From the NCBI RefSeq assembly GCF_900240215.1, contig NZ_LT964681.1, positions 718,187-782,186 of the forward strand: 64,000 bases of DNA, read 5' to 3'. Both the position numbers and the translations under genes were made by a program. This document shows, in pieces, positions 8,961 to 17,770 of this stretch. The notes beneath the pieces were generated by a model that was given only the letters and a program-made list of their open reading frames with translations, was not told the origin of the DNA and made no database searches. Within the stretch, counting starts at the first letter, position 1. Every line of letters starts with the position of its first letter. The stretch comes from Raoultibacter timonensis (GTDB taxonomy: Bacteria; Actinomycetota; Coriobacteriia; Coriobacteriales; Eggerthellaceae).

Positions 8961-9218
8961 TTACAAGTACCTACGTGCCTCTGCATTGTTTGGATCGATA
9001 TCGAGTATGAGGTTGGCGTAGCGGCTTGCTTCCCTCGGATTCTCCCTGCACTTTTGAAGCAAACGCGCGATATCGTCGTTCAGCGCCATATGCGAAGCGC
9101 GCGGCACCGCATCCGATTGCTGAAGCAGGTACCTCGTTCGGCAATAGCTGCACATCCTGAAACCGCCCATGTCGACGATTTCGGTACTACCGCAATTCTC
9201 GCATACCACCATTTTCAT
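8961..9218 (-). CDS. Small zinc-ribbon protein with TPR-like tail
   Basis: An 85-residue protein. The N-terminus MKMVVCENCGSTEIVDMGG continues to MCSYCRTRY. The two CxxC pairs (CENC and CSYC) form a classical zinc ribbon. The rest resembles one tetratricopeptide-like hairpin, with DIARLLQKCRENPREASRYA and DIDPNNAEARRYL. I start at the ATG at 9218, with AAAGGGA eight bases upstream. A GTG at 9242 would add eight residues. It is the first gene of the operon with YbjQ and SPFH, and probably supplies in trans the ribbon that other SPFH/YdjI proteins carry in cis. Confidence 0.65.
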   Translation of the reverse strand: MKMVVCENCGSTEIVDMGGFRMCSYCRTRYLLQQSDAVPRASHMALNDDIARLLQKCRENPREASRYANLILDIDPNNAEARRYL

Positions 9219-9912
9219 GCGCGTTGTCCCTTTGACTACCACGAACCGGCATCATGCGCGGCCGACCGATGATTTCGAATGAAGACACTTTAGCACACCA
9301 GCGGCTGAAGGTTGATCGCTTCGATGGGCGATAGCGCTGCTGCGCATACCGCATCTTGAGCGGTCGTCATACGCCCTCGAGCACTTCTAAAAACAATGTC
9401 GTTGGGGTATTCGATAAAGCGAGGATGGGAGGCGTAGCCATCGGCAAGGCAGTCTTCATCTCATTATGGGTCCAGTTTGCCCCAGCCATAACAGCCTCTG
9501 TTCGCAGAGGAATTAAATCGCCAAGAAAGTTCATCGCTGGACTGAGCAAAATTAACCCGCAGCAGCATCGCTCCACCTAAGAGAGAGTTAAGGGGTATAC
9601 CGAAATAAGGAGGCTACTTTAATGCGCGAAAGGGATCGAGGACCCGTCCTCCAATCCGCAACAACTTGGCTGAAAGAAGTAGATTTGAATCGATACCTTG
9701 GGAACCACGCACTCGCATTCTCAATAGCTACACAGATCGCTGGCCGTGGCTCGTAATTTCAGATCAGCGCATTGTTATGGTTTGCACCTTGGCAAGAGAG
9801 ACCAAAATGAGAGCTTGGGGTATTCAGACGCGAATGCCCCAAGCCCCAGCCATCAAGTCTCAGCATGTGCCCGCTCAACCACCCACGGCGCGCAATGCAC
9901 GTCCCTCATTTC
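9219..9912. other. Long intergenic stretch with one small candidate gene
   Basis: About 690 bases. Apart from the 44-codon candidate at 9622-9756, I see no intact gene. On the minus strand around 9290-9560 one frame reads smoothly but is broken by two consecutive stops, so a decayed gene is possible though unproven. The bases just before 9912 belong to the end of the MFS operon. Confidence 0.35.
9622..9756 (+). CDS. Possible 44-residue small protein
   Basis: Not recognised. The ATG is preceded by AATAAGGAGG eight bases upstream, one of the best ribosome-binding sites in the window. The product starts MRERDRGPVLQSATTWL and ends IATQIAGRGS, with one possible amphipathic helix, no cysteines and no membrane segment. 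It could be a genuine small protein, a leader peptide, or the N-terminal stub of a lost gene. It stands alone between two minus-strand operons. Confidence 0.3.
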   Translation: MRERDRGPVLQSATTWLKEVDLNRYLGNHALAFSIATQIAGRGS

Positions 9913-11220
9913 CTACTCCGCTTCGCTCTTCGCAGCAAGCTCTTTGGCTGCCTCTTCTTCCATAGCCGTCAGCTGCTTGTTCTTCTTGGCAAACAGCATG
10001 CAGGTTGCAGAGGCGACTACGAATATCGCAGCGATGATAAACGCGCCGTTCCATCCAAGAGCGCTGCCCGAAATAGCCGCCAGCAGAGGAACGCCGATGG
10101 CATCGAAGATGGGTTTGCCGAGAAACACGAGGCCATAGATCTGCGCGAAGTTCTTCGGTCCAAGGTACATGGTGGTCGCCGAAGAGAAGCATACGGCAGA
10201 AGAGCTCAAAGCCGCGCCGAAGAAGAATCCGGCAACGAAGAGTACGACCAGGTTGGTGCCCCACAGCATGATCACGATAAGCGCTACCGCCGCAGCATAG
10301 TTGATCGAGGAGTACGCCCAGCGCGGCCCGACCTTATCCACAATGAGGCCTGCGGCGATCTTTCCGCAGCAGCCGGCAAACGCGAGGAACGTCATGAACA
10401 TGCCGGCGGTGCCGAGATCGACGCCGTTTCCGACGAGAAACGTCGGGAAGTTCTGCAACGGACCCTGCTCGCCGATGCCGATAAGGGCAAAGGACAGCGC
10501 TATCAGCCAGAACGTTGCGGTTTTCAAAGCCGACTTGCGATCAAGGCCGACGAGTTTGGCAGCACCGGCCTGCACCGCTTCCTGCGCCGCTTCTGCTTCG
10601 GTCACTCCGTCGGGAAGAAGCCCGATATCCTGTGGCCTCCACCGCAGGATGAATGCGGCGAGGAACAGAACGACGAACGCGATTATTCCCAACGTGATTG
10701 CCGCCTGCTGCCAATCGCCACCCGCGGTCGCGGAAGAGATGATGCTCGTGGTGATGTAGGAGCCCGGCAACGTCGCGCACCACGTGATGCCGATAGCGAT
10801 GCCGCGGCGTTTGACAAACCAGTTCGACGGAATACCCGAAAGAATGATCATGCCGCCAAGCGCGCTGCCAAGTCCCATGACAACATAGGCCGCATACACC
10901 ATCCACAGCTCGGTCATGAACCCGAGAATGAAGAATCCCCCCGAAAAGAGAAAGGCCGAGAGAATCAAAGCACCACGGACCTTTATCTTTTCAACGATAT
11001 CGCCCACGATGAGGCTGAAAAAGCCGACAACCAGGGCAAATATCGAGAAGCCAAGCGCTACCTGCGTCGGATCGGCGCCGAGCATCTCAGTCATGGGCAC
11101 TTTGAACATACTGAAAGAATAGAGTCCGAATCCCTGCGTGACAACGCCCACGATAAAGGCGATGAGCACCATAAACCACCCTTTTGCAAAAAACGGACTG
11201 CTTTTCTTTACCTCATCCAT
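9913..11220 (-). CDS. MFS transporter, last gene of the molybdoenzyme locus
   Basis: Major facilitator carrier of 435 residues with twelve predicted membrane segments in two halves, broken by a charged loop near residue 200 (RWRPQDIGLLPDG). The pattern GLLPDG before a central loop and WFVKRRGIAIGITW in the fourth/fifth helix region is typical of the oxalate/formate antiporter (OFA) branch of the MFS, which moves small carboxylates. The ATG has AAGGAGG upstream. It lies 148 bases downstream of the ferredoxin gene, on the same strand. It probably imports the substrate or exports the product of the Mo enzyme. It is only distantly similar to the first MFS protein of the locus, so it is not a simple duplicate. 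Confidence 0.85.
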   Translation of the reverse strand: MDEVKKSSPFFAKGWFMVLIAFIVGVVTQGFGLYSFSMFKVPMTEMLGADPTQVALGFSIFALVVGFFSLIVGDIVEKIKVRGALILSAFLFSGGFFILGFMTELWMVYAAYVVMGLGSALGGMIILSGIPSNWFVKRRGIAIGITWCATLPGSYITTSIISSATAGGDWQQAAITLGIIAFVVLFLAAFILRWRPQDIGLLPDGVTEAEAAQEAVQAGAAKLVGLDRKSALKTATFWLIALSFALIGIGEQGPLQNFPTFLVGNGVDLGTAGMFMTFLAFAGCCGKIAAGLIVDKVGPRWAYSSINYAAAVALIVIMLWGTNLVVLFVAGFFFGAALSSSAVCFSSATTMYLGPKNFAQIYGLVFLGKPIFDAIGVPLLAAISGSALGWNGAFIIAAIFVVASATCMLFAKKNKQLTAMEEEAAKELAAKSEAE

Positions 11221-11368
11221 GCTAAACCTCCTTGCTTGCTCGTATGCAGGTTTCGCCGAGATAAAACGTGTTCATTTTGATAGCGGCGAGACCGGCATTC
11301 CCAAGGCAGATTCCTGCCCCGTTGCTGCCCGCCGTCAATGCAGCGGGCAGCAACCTCAAGTCATATGG

Positions 11369-11704
11369 CTACGCCGTGAAGATGGAGCAGTGACGCCCTT
11401 CCGCTTCCTTCACCATGTCGGCAAGCGAACCGATCTTCAGCGCGCGTGTCGGACAACCGCTCACGCAAAGGGGGTTCGGATTGTCCGCGTAGCATGCCGC
11501 GCATTTGTCGAGAACCGGTGCCACAAGATGGTACTGGCGCAATACGCCGTCGACCAAAAACGGCTCGCGCCGCTCGCAGCGCATCCAATCCTCATCGTAG
11601 GGATAGCGGTGAGTCTCGCGGCAGGCAGCCTCGCAGCTGAAGCAGCCGTTGCAGTCATCCAGGTCAAGCAAAAGCGCAATACCTTTTCCGTCGACTCTGC
11701 TCAT
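11369..11704 (-). CDS. Small 4Fe-4S dicluster ferredoxin subunit
   Basis: A 111-residue iron-sulfur protein that should pass electrons to the adjacent molybdenum subunit. It has CNGCFSCEAAC near residues 18-28 and a second set, CAAC...CVSGCP, near 68-85: eight cysteines for two [4Fe-4S] clusters in the ferredoxin arrangement. It is about half the length of a normal DmsB/PsrB-type subunit (four clusters, around 200 residues). It has no export signal. Its ATG shares one base with the stop of the catalytic gene (TAATG), so the two are translationally coupled. Short dicluster partners of this sort accompany catechol-dehydroxylase-like enzymes in Eggerthellaceae. Confidence 0.85.
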   Translation of the reverse strand: MSRVDGKGIALLLDLDDCNGCFSCEAACRETHRYPYDEDWMRCERREPFLVDGVLRQYHLVAPVLDKCAACYADNPNPLCVSGCPTRALKIGSLADMVKEAEGRHCSIFTA

Positions 11705-13920
11705 TACAGATCACCCCTTCCAGCTTCGATCTTGCACAGTGATGAGCGCATGGCGGTGGCGCCATAGCCGGGCTCTGCAGGTGTAGAGGGCACGAGGATG
11801 TTGCCGTTGCATTTGTCCCAACCGTAGCCGGGCAATCCCAGTTCGGGACATTCATCACGCCAGCCCGGGCGAGGCACCGCCACAACCCCCTTCTTGATCT
11901 CGCGCGTCACCGCAGCCTTCGAGATGATGTGGCCACGAGGCGAGGTGATGGTGATCCATTCGCCGTCCGTGATACCGTAGGCGCGCGCGTCGTCAGGATG
12001 CACGAGCGCGAACGGATCGGGATAGAGCTTTCGCTGTGCCGGAATGTTCGTCCACGCAGAATGGAAGAACGAGTAGACGCGATGGCCGGTGACGGCGATG
12101 AGCGGATATTCTTCGGCGAGCTCAGGCTGGGAGATGGGGCTCTCCATCGGCTCAACGTAATCGGGCAGCGGATCATACCCGAAGTCCGCCAAGGCCTGGC
12201 ACCAGAACTCGATGCGCCCCGTAGGCGTTGCGAAGCCCGGCTGCCCATCGGGCCGCATGATGCCCTTCTCGTACTTCTTCTCGATATAGTCGCCCTTTTC
12301 ACCGCCGGGCTCGGTTGAGCGCCAGTCCTTCGATTGGAATTCATCCCAGGTAAGATCGAGATCGTAGAACTCCTTCAAACGCCAGAGCACCATTTCCTTG
12401 GTGTTGTTCCAGGGCCAATGCTCCGGATCGATGCGCTTGCCCCAGTGCAAGAAGAACTCCCAGTCATCCCAGCACTCGCCCGGGGCCTCGACCGCTTGAT
12501 CGAACGTGAGCAGCAGGTTGCCGTCGATCTCCTCGTCGTAGGAGCACCGCTCGGCCCAGTCCGCCGAAGGAAGCAGCAGGTCGGCGAGCTTCGCCGTCGG
12601 CGACATATAGAAGTCCTTGACGGCGACGAAATCGAGGTTCGGAGATGTCATGGCCTTGTACGTGAGATTCGTGTTCTCGTAGCACAGCAGCGGGTCGTTC
12701 GCGATGGCGATGAACGCCTTCACAGGCCGGGGCTCGCCGGTGATCATGGCCTCGAACACGGCGTGCGGATCGTTCGAGCGGCCGAATGACTTGTACAGCG
12801 GATGCTCCTCGCCGCCGAACGTGAACAGGTCAGAGCGGCCCGGATCCTTCGTTCCGTCCCACAGCGTGATCTTGTCGTCGAGCATGACTGAGAACGAGAG
12901 GCTCACCGGAGTGCCGCCCACAACGTCGATGTGCCCGAGTAATCCATGGAGACAGGCGAGCGCGCGGCCGTTCTGGATGGCGTTGGTATGCATGCACCCT
13001 GGCCCTAGGCCGATGTTCATGGCAACCGGGCCGCACGTACCCATGATGCGAGCGGCCTCGCGGATTTCCTCGGGAGTGATCCAGCAGACTTCAGCAGCGC
13101 GCTCGGGAGTCCAATCCTTCACCCGCTCGGCGAGCTCATCGAAACCATAGGTCCACTTGTCCACGAACTCGACATCGTACCATCCGTTCTCGATGACTTC
13201 GTGAATGAGGGCAAGCGCCAGCGCCGCATCGGTGCCGGGGCGAGGCTGGATGGCAACATCAGCATGCTTGGACATATCCTGGAAGCGGGTGTCGATCACC
13301 ACGAGTTTCGTCTTGCCTGCACGCTGATTCGCGTAAACCTCCTTGGCCCAGGTTGTCTGCATTGCAGGATTCTCGCCCCACGCAACCACGCAGCCAGCAT
13401 GGCGTGAATCGCCCTTTCCGGAGCTGAAGATGCCGAGCGTAAATGCGTTCGGAAGGATGTGGGGCATGAGGCATACATGCGTAGGCACAAGGCTCCAGCC
13501 CTCCAGTCCAAGCGACGAATTCAAGCGGCAATGCCAATGGTTTGCGACACGCCCCGTCCCCTGACCGGTAATGATGGCCTCGGGCCCGTATTGGTCTTTG
13601 ATGCGCATGCACTCGGCTGCGATGATATCGAGTGCCTCGTCCCAGGAAATGCGCTCGAACTCGCTTTTGCCGCGGTTCTCGGGATGTCGCTCCCCTTGGG
13701 GATCCCAGTCCACGCGCTTCATGGGATAGAGCAGACGACCTTCGAGGTTGTTGTGAATCTCACGCTCCGACATTCCCGATCCGCAGATCACGCCATGAGA
13801 CTTCACGTTGTCGGGGTTGCCCTCGATTTTAACGATCTGGTTGTTCTCATCTGAGTAGACGATGACGCCACAGCGCGCATGGCAGGTTGTGCATTGCGTT
13901 CTGGTCTTTTTCAGTGCCAT
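11704..13920 (-). CDS. Molybdopterin oxidoreductase, acetylene hydratase/catechol dehydroxylase-like
   Basis: DMSO-reductase-superfamily catalytic subunit of about 738 residues binding bis-MGD and one [4Fe-4S] cluster (C10, C13, C17, C46). C150, in THVCLMPH, aligns with the metal-ligand cysteine of acetylene hydratase. The length and the stretches WDEALDIIAAECMRI, YDPLPDYVEPM and PELAEEYPLI also follow acetylene hydratase. However, the residue after the second cluster cysteine is His14 instead of that enzyme's catalytic Asp13. There is no Tat signal, so it acts in the cytoplasm. I start at the ATG at 13920 (GGAG seven bases upstream). The frame is open further, to 13983. Its neighbours are a small ferredoxin, two MFS carriers and a LuxR regulator. 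Family and context suggest reductive dehydroxylation of a catechol-like aromatic; the substrate is an inference. Confidence 0.85.
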   Translation of the reverse strand: MALKKTRTQCTTCHARCGVIVYSDENNQIVKIEGNPDNVKSHGVICGSGMSEREIHNNLEGRLLYPMKRVDWDPQGERHPENRGKSEFERISWDEALDIIAAECMRIKDQYGPEAIITGQGTGRVANHWHCRLNSSLGLEGWSLVPTHVCLMPHILPNAFTLGIFSSGKGDSRHAGCVVAWGENPAMQTTWAKEVYANQRAGKTKLVVIDTRFQDMSKHADVAIQPRPGTDAALALALIHEVIENGWYDVEFVDKWTYGFDELAERVKDWTPERAAEVCWITPEEIREAARIMGTCGPVAMNIGLGPGCMHTNAIQNGRALACLHGLLGHIDVVGGTPVSLSFSVMLDDKITLWDGTKDPGRSDLFTFGGEEHPLYKSFGRSNDPHAVFEAMITGEPRPVKAFIAIANDPLLCYENTNLTYKAMTSPNLDFVAVKDFYMSPTAKLADLLLPSADWAERCSYDEEIDGNLLLTFDQAVEAPGECWDDWEFFLHWGKRIDPEHWPWNNTKEMVLWRLKEFYDLDLTWDEFQSKDWRSTEPGGEKGDYIEKKYEKGIMRPDGQPGFATPTGRIEFWCQALADFGYDPLPDYVEPMESPISQPELAEEYPLIAVTGHRVYSFFHSAWTNIPAQRKLYPDPFALVHPDDARAYGITDGEWITITSPRGHIISKAAVTREIKKGVVAVPRPGWRDECPELGLPGYGWDKCNGNILVPSTPAEPGYGATAMRSSLCKIEAGRGDL

Positions 13921-14024
13921 TTCTTCTCCTTCGCTCTTACTGGTTTTCGCAGTTCCGTTCGAGTTCCGCCTACGTTGCCTCACCTCTTTTCAAACGCATC
14001 ACGTTCAATCCCTCTTCGAAATGA

Positions 14025-15350
14025 CTATTCGGCCTTTTTGGGAAAGCGCACCAGAAGAGAGCACACCACGCCGATCACGCAGCACACGCCGATTCCGATG
14101 TACGCGGGGTTGTAGCTGCCTGCAGAGCTGAATACAGCGCCGGAAATGACCGGGATCATGCCGGCGACGATGCTGAAGATGGGAAGCGCGACGCCGATGA
14201 TCTTCGAGAAGTTCCCATTGCCGAAATAGTTTGCAAAACAGGTGGGGCCGCACACAAGATTGATGCCCCAACCAGCACCGATGCAGATGAAGTACACGAA
14301 CATGAGCACACTGTCGTTTGCGCTGCTGAAGCTCGCAATGAACATGGCGAGGGCCATGGCAATCCCGCCGAATGCAAGCACGCGCACCGGCTCGATACGG
14401 TCGATAAGGGGTGCGATCAGGAAACGGACGATCAAGGCGACGATGCCCTGGATGGACAAGCCGAGCGCAACGATACCGGGATCGAAGCCCATGCCCGAGA
14501 AGTGCAGCACGCCGGCAGATACGTTGATGTTGAAGCCGAAGTACAGCGGAAGGGCTGCGCATACGAAAAGCCAGAACGCGGGTGTTTTCAGAGCCTGAGC
14601 GAGCGTCTTGCTCTCTTTCGTCTTATACACCTTCGACGAATCGACTTTGCTCTCGACGGCCTCTTCAGGCCCCTCGTCAACAGAACCGTCGGGAACAAGC
14701 CCCTTATCCTCTGGCTTGTTTCGAATGAACAGCACCACGATCACAAGGCCGACAACAGCAGCCGCAGCGACCGCATAGAACGCGGATCTCCACGAGCCGG
14801 TCGACTGGATGATGGCGTTAATTGCGGGCGGCACGAGAAACGCTACAGCGCCCATTACCGCCATCATGATGGCCATGGCCATGCCGCGCTTCTTGACAAA
14901 CCACATGCTGATGGTGGTCTGGCACGGCACCTGAGATCCCATGGCGCTGCTGAAGCTCAGCCACACACCGAAGATCAGGAAGTAGGCGATTGTGCTCGAG
15001 CCACCGAACTGAGCGAAAACGATGCTGCCGATGATGATCAGGATAGCCGACAGGATCATCGTCAGGCGAGCGCCCTTTTTCGATACCAAGCTTCCGATGA
15101 TGGGTGCCAGCAGGCCCTGGAACAAGATGAATACAGTAAAGCCGAGGCCTACCAGCGTACGATCCATCATGATGTCGGGCTGCGTCACCATAACAGGTAT
15201 GGCAATCTGGCCAGCGTTGAGCGATACCGATCCGAGAAGCAGATACACCAATCCGCAAGCTGCTGTGATCACCCAGCCATAGAAGAATCCCCCCTTCCCC
15301 TTCTTCGGCGCAGACTGAGCTGTGCCCGACTTGCCCTCATGCTCATCCAT
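14025..15350 (-). CDS. MFS transporter, first gene of the molybdoenzyme locus
   Basis: Major facilitator carrier of 441 residues with twelve predicted membrane helices. A cytoplasmic lysine-rich start (KKGKGGFFYGWVI) and a long charged central loop (ESKVDSSKVYKTKESK) separate the halves. WFVKKRGMAMAIMMAVMG in helix 4-5 resembles the OFA and monocarboxylate porter branches. The start at 15350 has AAGGAGGAAGC just upstream. A longer frame to 15545 lacks such a site. It lies 104 bases upstream of the Mo gene on the same strand, so the substrate may be a small organic anion or phenol taken up for that enzyme. Confidence 0.83.
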   Translation of the reverse strand: MDEHEGKSGTAQSAPKKGKGGFFYGWVITAACGLVYLLLGSVSLNAGQIAIPVMVTQPDIMMDRTLVGLGFTVFILFQGLLAPIIGSLVSKKGARLTMILSAILIIIGSIVFAQFGGSSTIAYFLIFGVWLSFSSAMGSQVPCQTTISMWFVKKRGMAMAIMMAVMGAVAFLVPPAINAIIQSTGSWRSAFYAVAAAAVVGLVIVVLFIRNKPEDKGLVPDGSVDEGPEEAVESKVDSSKVYKTKESKTLAQALKTPAFWLFVCAALPLYFGFNINVSAGVLHFSGMGFDPGIVALGLSIQGIVALIVRFLIAPLIDRIEPVRVLAFGGIAMALAMFIASFSSANDSVLMFVYFICIGAGWGINLVCGPTCFANYFGNGNFSKIIGVALPIFSIVAGMIPVISGAVFSSAGSYNPAYIGIGVCCVIGVVCSLLVRFPKKAE

Positions 15351-15541
15351 AGCTTCCTCCTTCTTTTCTGTCGTTCGAAACCAGACATTCGGCTTCATGT
15401 ACGGCAGAGCCAGGAAGGCTTTGGTGCTAGGATGGAGCTTCGCTTCCGGGCATCTGCGCGTCTCATGCGCCATAGGCCCGAAGATACGTGTTTTAGGGGG
15501 AAATGCATCGGCTCGGCGCTGCGAAACAGCCCGAAAGCGCC

Positions 15542-15558
15542 TCATGCAAGCTGCATGA
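15542..15558. promoter_or_regulatory. 7-3-7 dyad in the promoter region of the Mo locus
   Basis: TCATGCA and TGCATGA are separated by three bases, about 190 bases upstream of the first MFS start and 67 bases past the LuxR stop. LuxR-type helix-turn-helix proteins bind dyads of this size, so it is a candidate operator for the adjacent regulator. Confidence 0.45.
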
Positions 15559-15574
15559 ATTATTAGCTCGATCA

Positions 15575-15604
15575 GGCATTATTCCGAAGAATGCCCGGGC
15601 ATTC
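15575..15604. promoter_or_regulatory. Cluster of GGCATT/AATGCC half-sites including a 16-bp palindrome
   Basis: GGCATT at 15575 and 15598 and AATGCC at 15590 form two overlapping dyads. The second, GAATGCCCGGGCATTC (15589-15604), is a perfect palindrome. It could be an operator or the terminator of the LuxR gene that ends at 15625. No good T-run follows, which favours an operator. Confidence 0.4.
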
Positions 15605-15624
15605 GGCAGTTGCTGGGATGGCCC

Positions 15625-17157
15625 TTAGAGCATGTCGGTCTTTTCGGCCTCGACCATATCGATCAGGGCTTGATGCGAGCCAACCCCAAGCTTCTTGTAT
15701 ATGTTGTAGACATGGGTTCTCGCTGTCGAGTTGCTGATGACGAGCTTCTCTTCGATTCGCTCCACGTTGCGGCCTTTCGCCAGCAGAAGAAACACTTCGG
15801 TTTCTCGAGGCGACAGTCCGTGGTTCTGGGCGACCTTCTTGCATGCGCGGATGAATCGGCCATCATGGTCTGACGTCTCATCCCTCTCGTCGAGCTTGAC
15901 TTCGCCGAGCCTGCTTATGGCTTCGGCTTTCCTGCTCTCTTCAGAGATCAAGAGCACGAAGGAGAGCAGCAGCAGAAAGGCCAGGCCGATGAGGATGAAG
16001 TGAGCGCTCTGCTCTATCGGTTCGTTTCGCATGAACGCATACCAGCCGACAACCGTACCGATGAGAAGCCCGATCCAGTTGGGAATGCTTGCCTTCGAAT
16101 ACCTTCGAATGGAGTGAATCCTGAATTCCTGGTTGAGCTCGCTGCGTTCGCACCAAGAAAGAACCATGGCAAACGCATTAAAGGCCACGTTCAGGCCGGC
16201 GCACACGATCAACGCCGCTTCGTTGCAGTAGGGAATCAGAAAGAGAATGGCGACGATAAACGGCAGCGACAGCTGTTGGACCTGCTGGCTTTTCAGCACT
16301 CTGTTGAGCGACCAGTGTTTGGCCATGATCGATAAGGCGGCGCCAATAACCCCGCAAGCCCCTACGATGAGGGCCGGTCCCAACCCCAGCGAAACCGTTA
16401 CAATCAGAACGACCCCGTACGCCGCGCTATGGCATGCAAGCCAAAACGCCTTCTTGCTCGATTCCCGAAAAACACTCTCGTCTTCTTCGCGGAGATAGTT
16501 GCCCCAATCGACGTTCTTCATGAGCAGCCGGCAGATCGCCACCTCTGCAGCAATGATGATCGCCATCCCGATCAAACCCAACTGCAGAGGCTGCGCGGCA
16601 CAGGCCGAAACGTATAGCAGTACGCTGAAGAATGCGCTCGTCGCAACCGTAAGGATATTCTGCCTCATGGAGTTATGGCTCAATATGAGACACCAGAGCA
16701 AACCAGAAGCAGCAAAACTTATGCCAAGCAAAACCCAGGTGAAGATAGCGACAAACCCCAGTGTGGCCCCAAAACAAAGCACAACAGCCTCGGCAAGGAA
16801 CGGGACAACGCCAACGGCTACAGCCGGCATAAGAACAGAAGCGTGATGCATAACGAGCCAGTCTGCCTGTGCATATCCAAGCACAAACACCCCCAACATC
16901 GCCAAAATGGCAGCGATGCGAAGGGTAACCGCGAATGATTCGCCATACCCAAAAGCGAGGGGAAGTGCAATGCTCAAACCACAGTATGTCTGAACCGTCA
17001 GAAAGCACCCGAAGCCAATTGCAGCCAGAATCAACCGTCCGTCAGGAATAGACTTGCCACTTTCAGCAACCGCCCCCCTATCAACCAGTACGTTTAGCGC
17101 AGCTCCATCTTGCCCTACCCTCTTTGTCCTCAACCCGTCGATATCTGCCGCCCCCAA
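15625..17157 (-). CDS. LuxR-type regulator with polytopic membrane domain (Mo locus)
   Basis: A 510-residue one-component regulator. Residues about 40-410 hold some ten to twelve hydrophobic helices. The last 65 residues are a LuxR/GerE helix-turn-helix beginning HGLSPRETEVFLLLAKGRN, with ISNSTARTHVYNIYKKLGV as recognition helix region. No kinase, PAS or receiver domain is present, so signal sensing must occur in or through the membrane part. This design is characteristic of Eggerthellaceae regulators sitting beside reductase genes. It lies directly upstream of, and on the same strand as, the Mo locus, with a 274-base gap holding dyads. The TTG start is the first possible one and is uncertain. 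Confidence 0.85.
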   Translation of the reverse strand: MGAADIDGLRTKRVGQDGAALNVLVDRGAVAESGKSIPDGRLILAAIGFGCFLTVQTYCGLSIALPLAFGYGESFAVTLRIAAILAMLGVFVLGYAQADWLVMHHASVLMPAVAVGVVPFLAEAVVLCFGATLGFVAIFTWVLLGISFAASGLLWCLILSHNSMRQNILTVATSAFFSVLLYVSACAAQPLQLGLIGMAIIIAAEVAICRLLMKNVDWGNYLREEDESVFRESSKKAFWLACHSAAYGVVLIVTVSLGLGPALIVGACGVIGAALSIMAKHWSLNRVLKSQQVQQLSLPFIVAILFLIPYCNEAALIVCAGLNVAFNAFAMVLSWCERSELNQEFRIHSIRRYSKASIPNWIGLLIGTVVGWYAFMRNEPIEQSAHFILIGLAFLLLLSFVLLISEESRKAEAISRLGEVKLDERDETSDHDGRFIRACKKVAQNHGLSPRETEVFLLLAKGRNVERIEEKLVISNSTARTHVYNIYKKLGVGSHQALIDMVEAEKTDML

Positions 17158-17326
17158 TCAACTTCACTGATCAGATATGTTTACGATAGGCTGCATGCTG
17201 GCCGCAAGCCATTTCCCCCTGCCCGAGCGAACAAAACCCCGATCGCTTTTCCGGGCATCACCTTCTGTCTATACGGTCCTATATTTAATACCAATCCAAT
17301 TATGATACCACATACTCTAATTTATC

Positions 17327-17545
17327 ATGGACATGAATGAGCGCAAAGCAAAACTAGGTCAAACAATTCGCTCCAGGCGTCAGGAGCAAGATATTTCGCT
17401 GCGTCGTTTCGCACTAATGGTCGGATTTAGCCACTCCTACTTAGTTGATGTCGAAAGCGGACGTCGAAACATTGGCATCGAAAACCTCTGCAAGATCGCC
17501 GATGGCCTCGGGGTCAAAGTAAGCGATCTGACTAAGGGGTTGTAG
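17327..17545 (+). CDS. XRE-family helix-turn-helix regulator
   Basis: A 72-residue Cro/C1-type DNA-binding protein. The whole length is one HTH domain: LGQTIRSRRQEQDISLRRFA, then FSHSYLVDVESGRRN as turn and recognition helix, and LCKIADGLGVKVSDL as closing helix. There is no extra sensor domain. It is transcribed divergently from the LuxR gene, with a 169-base A+T-rich gap. The start is ambiguous between ATGs at 17327 and 17333, and no clear ribosome-binding site is seen. It may be an autoregulated switch or the relic of a mobile element. No integrase is nearby. Confidence 0.75.
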   Translation: MDMNERKAKLGQTIRSRRQEQDISLRRFALMVGFSHSYLVDVESGRRNIGIENLCKIADGLGVKVSDLTKGL

Positions 17546-17770
17546 GCTCAAACCGAAAACTGATTTCGTTGCCCGAACTCGCTCGTTTCTCATAGTTGAA
17601 CCATAGTTACACCCAAAGGTTATGAGCAATCTGCCGTCGCCCAAGCTGCTGAAGAAACAAGCCTGCTCGCCTCAGCAGCATACCGTCAGGAATGCCACCA
17701 CAACCAACCATGGACGCTTTTCGTTTTTCGGGCTACGGAAAGATATCCTATTCGCCTATCCGGAAAAGAA

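Noticed and set aside
9367..9576. Possible small gene or decayed gene on the minus strand
   Set aside because: One frame reads well but has two adjacent stops, and the open frame in another register looks random. Evidence too weak for a pseudogene call.
11704..13920. Identification as acetylene hydratase
   Set aside because: Similar length and C-terminal phrases, but the catalytic Asp after the second cluster cysteine is His, and the locus has a ferredoxin partner and carriers not needed for hydration.
17546..17770. Attachment site or integrated element next to the initiator tRNA
   Set aside because: An XRE gene lies nearby, but there is no integrase and no repeated tRNA 3' end in the window.
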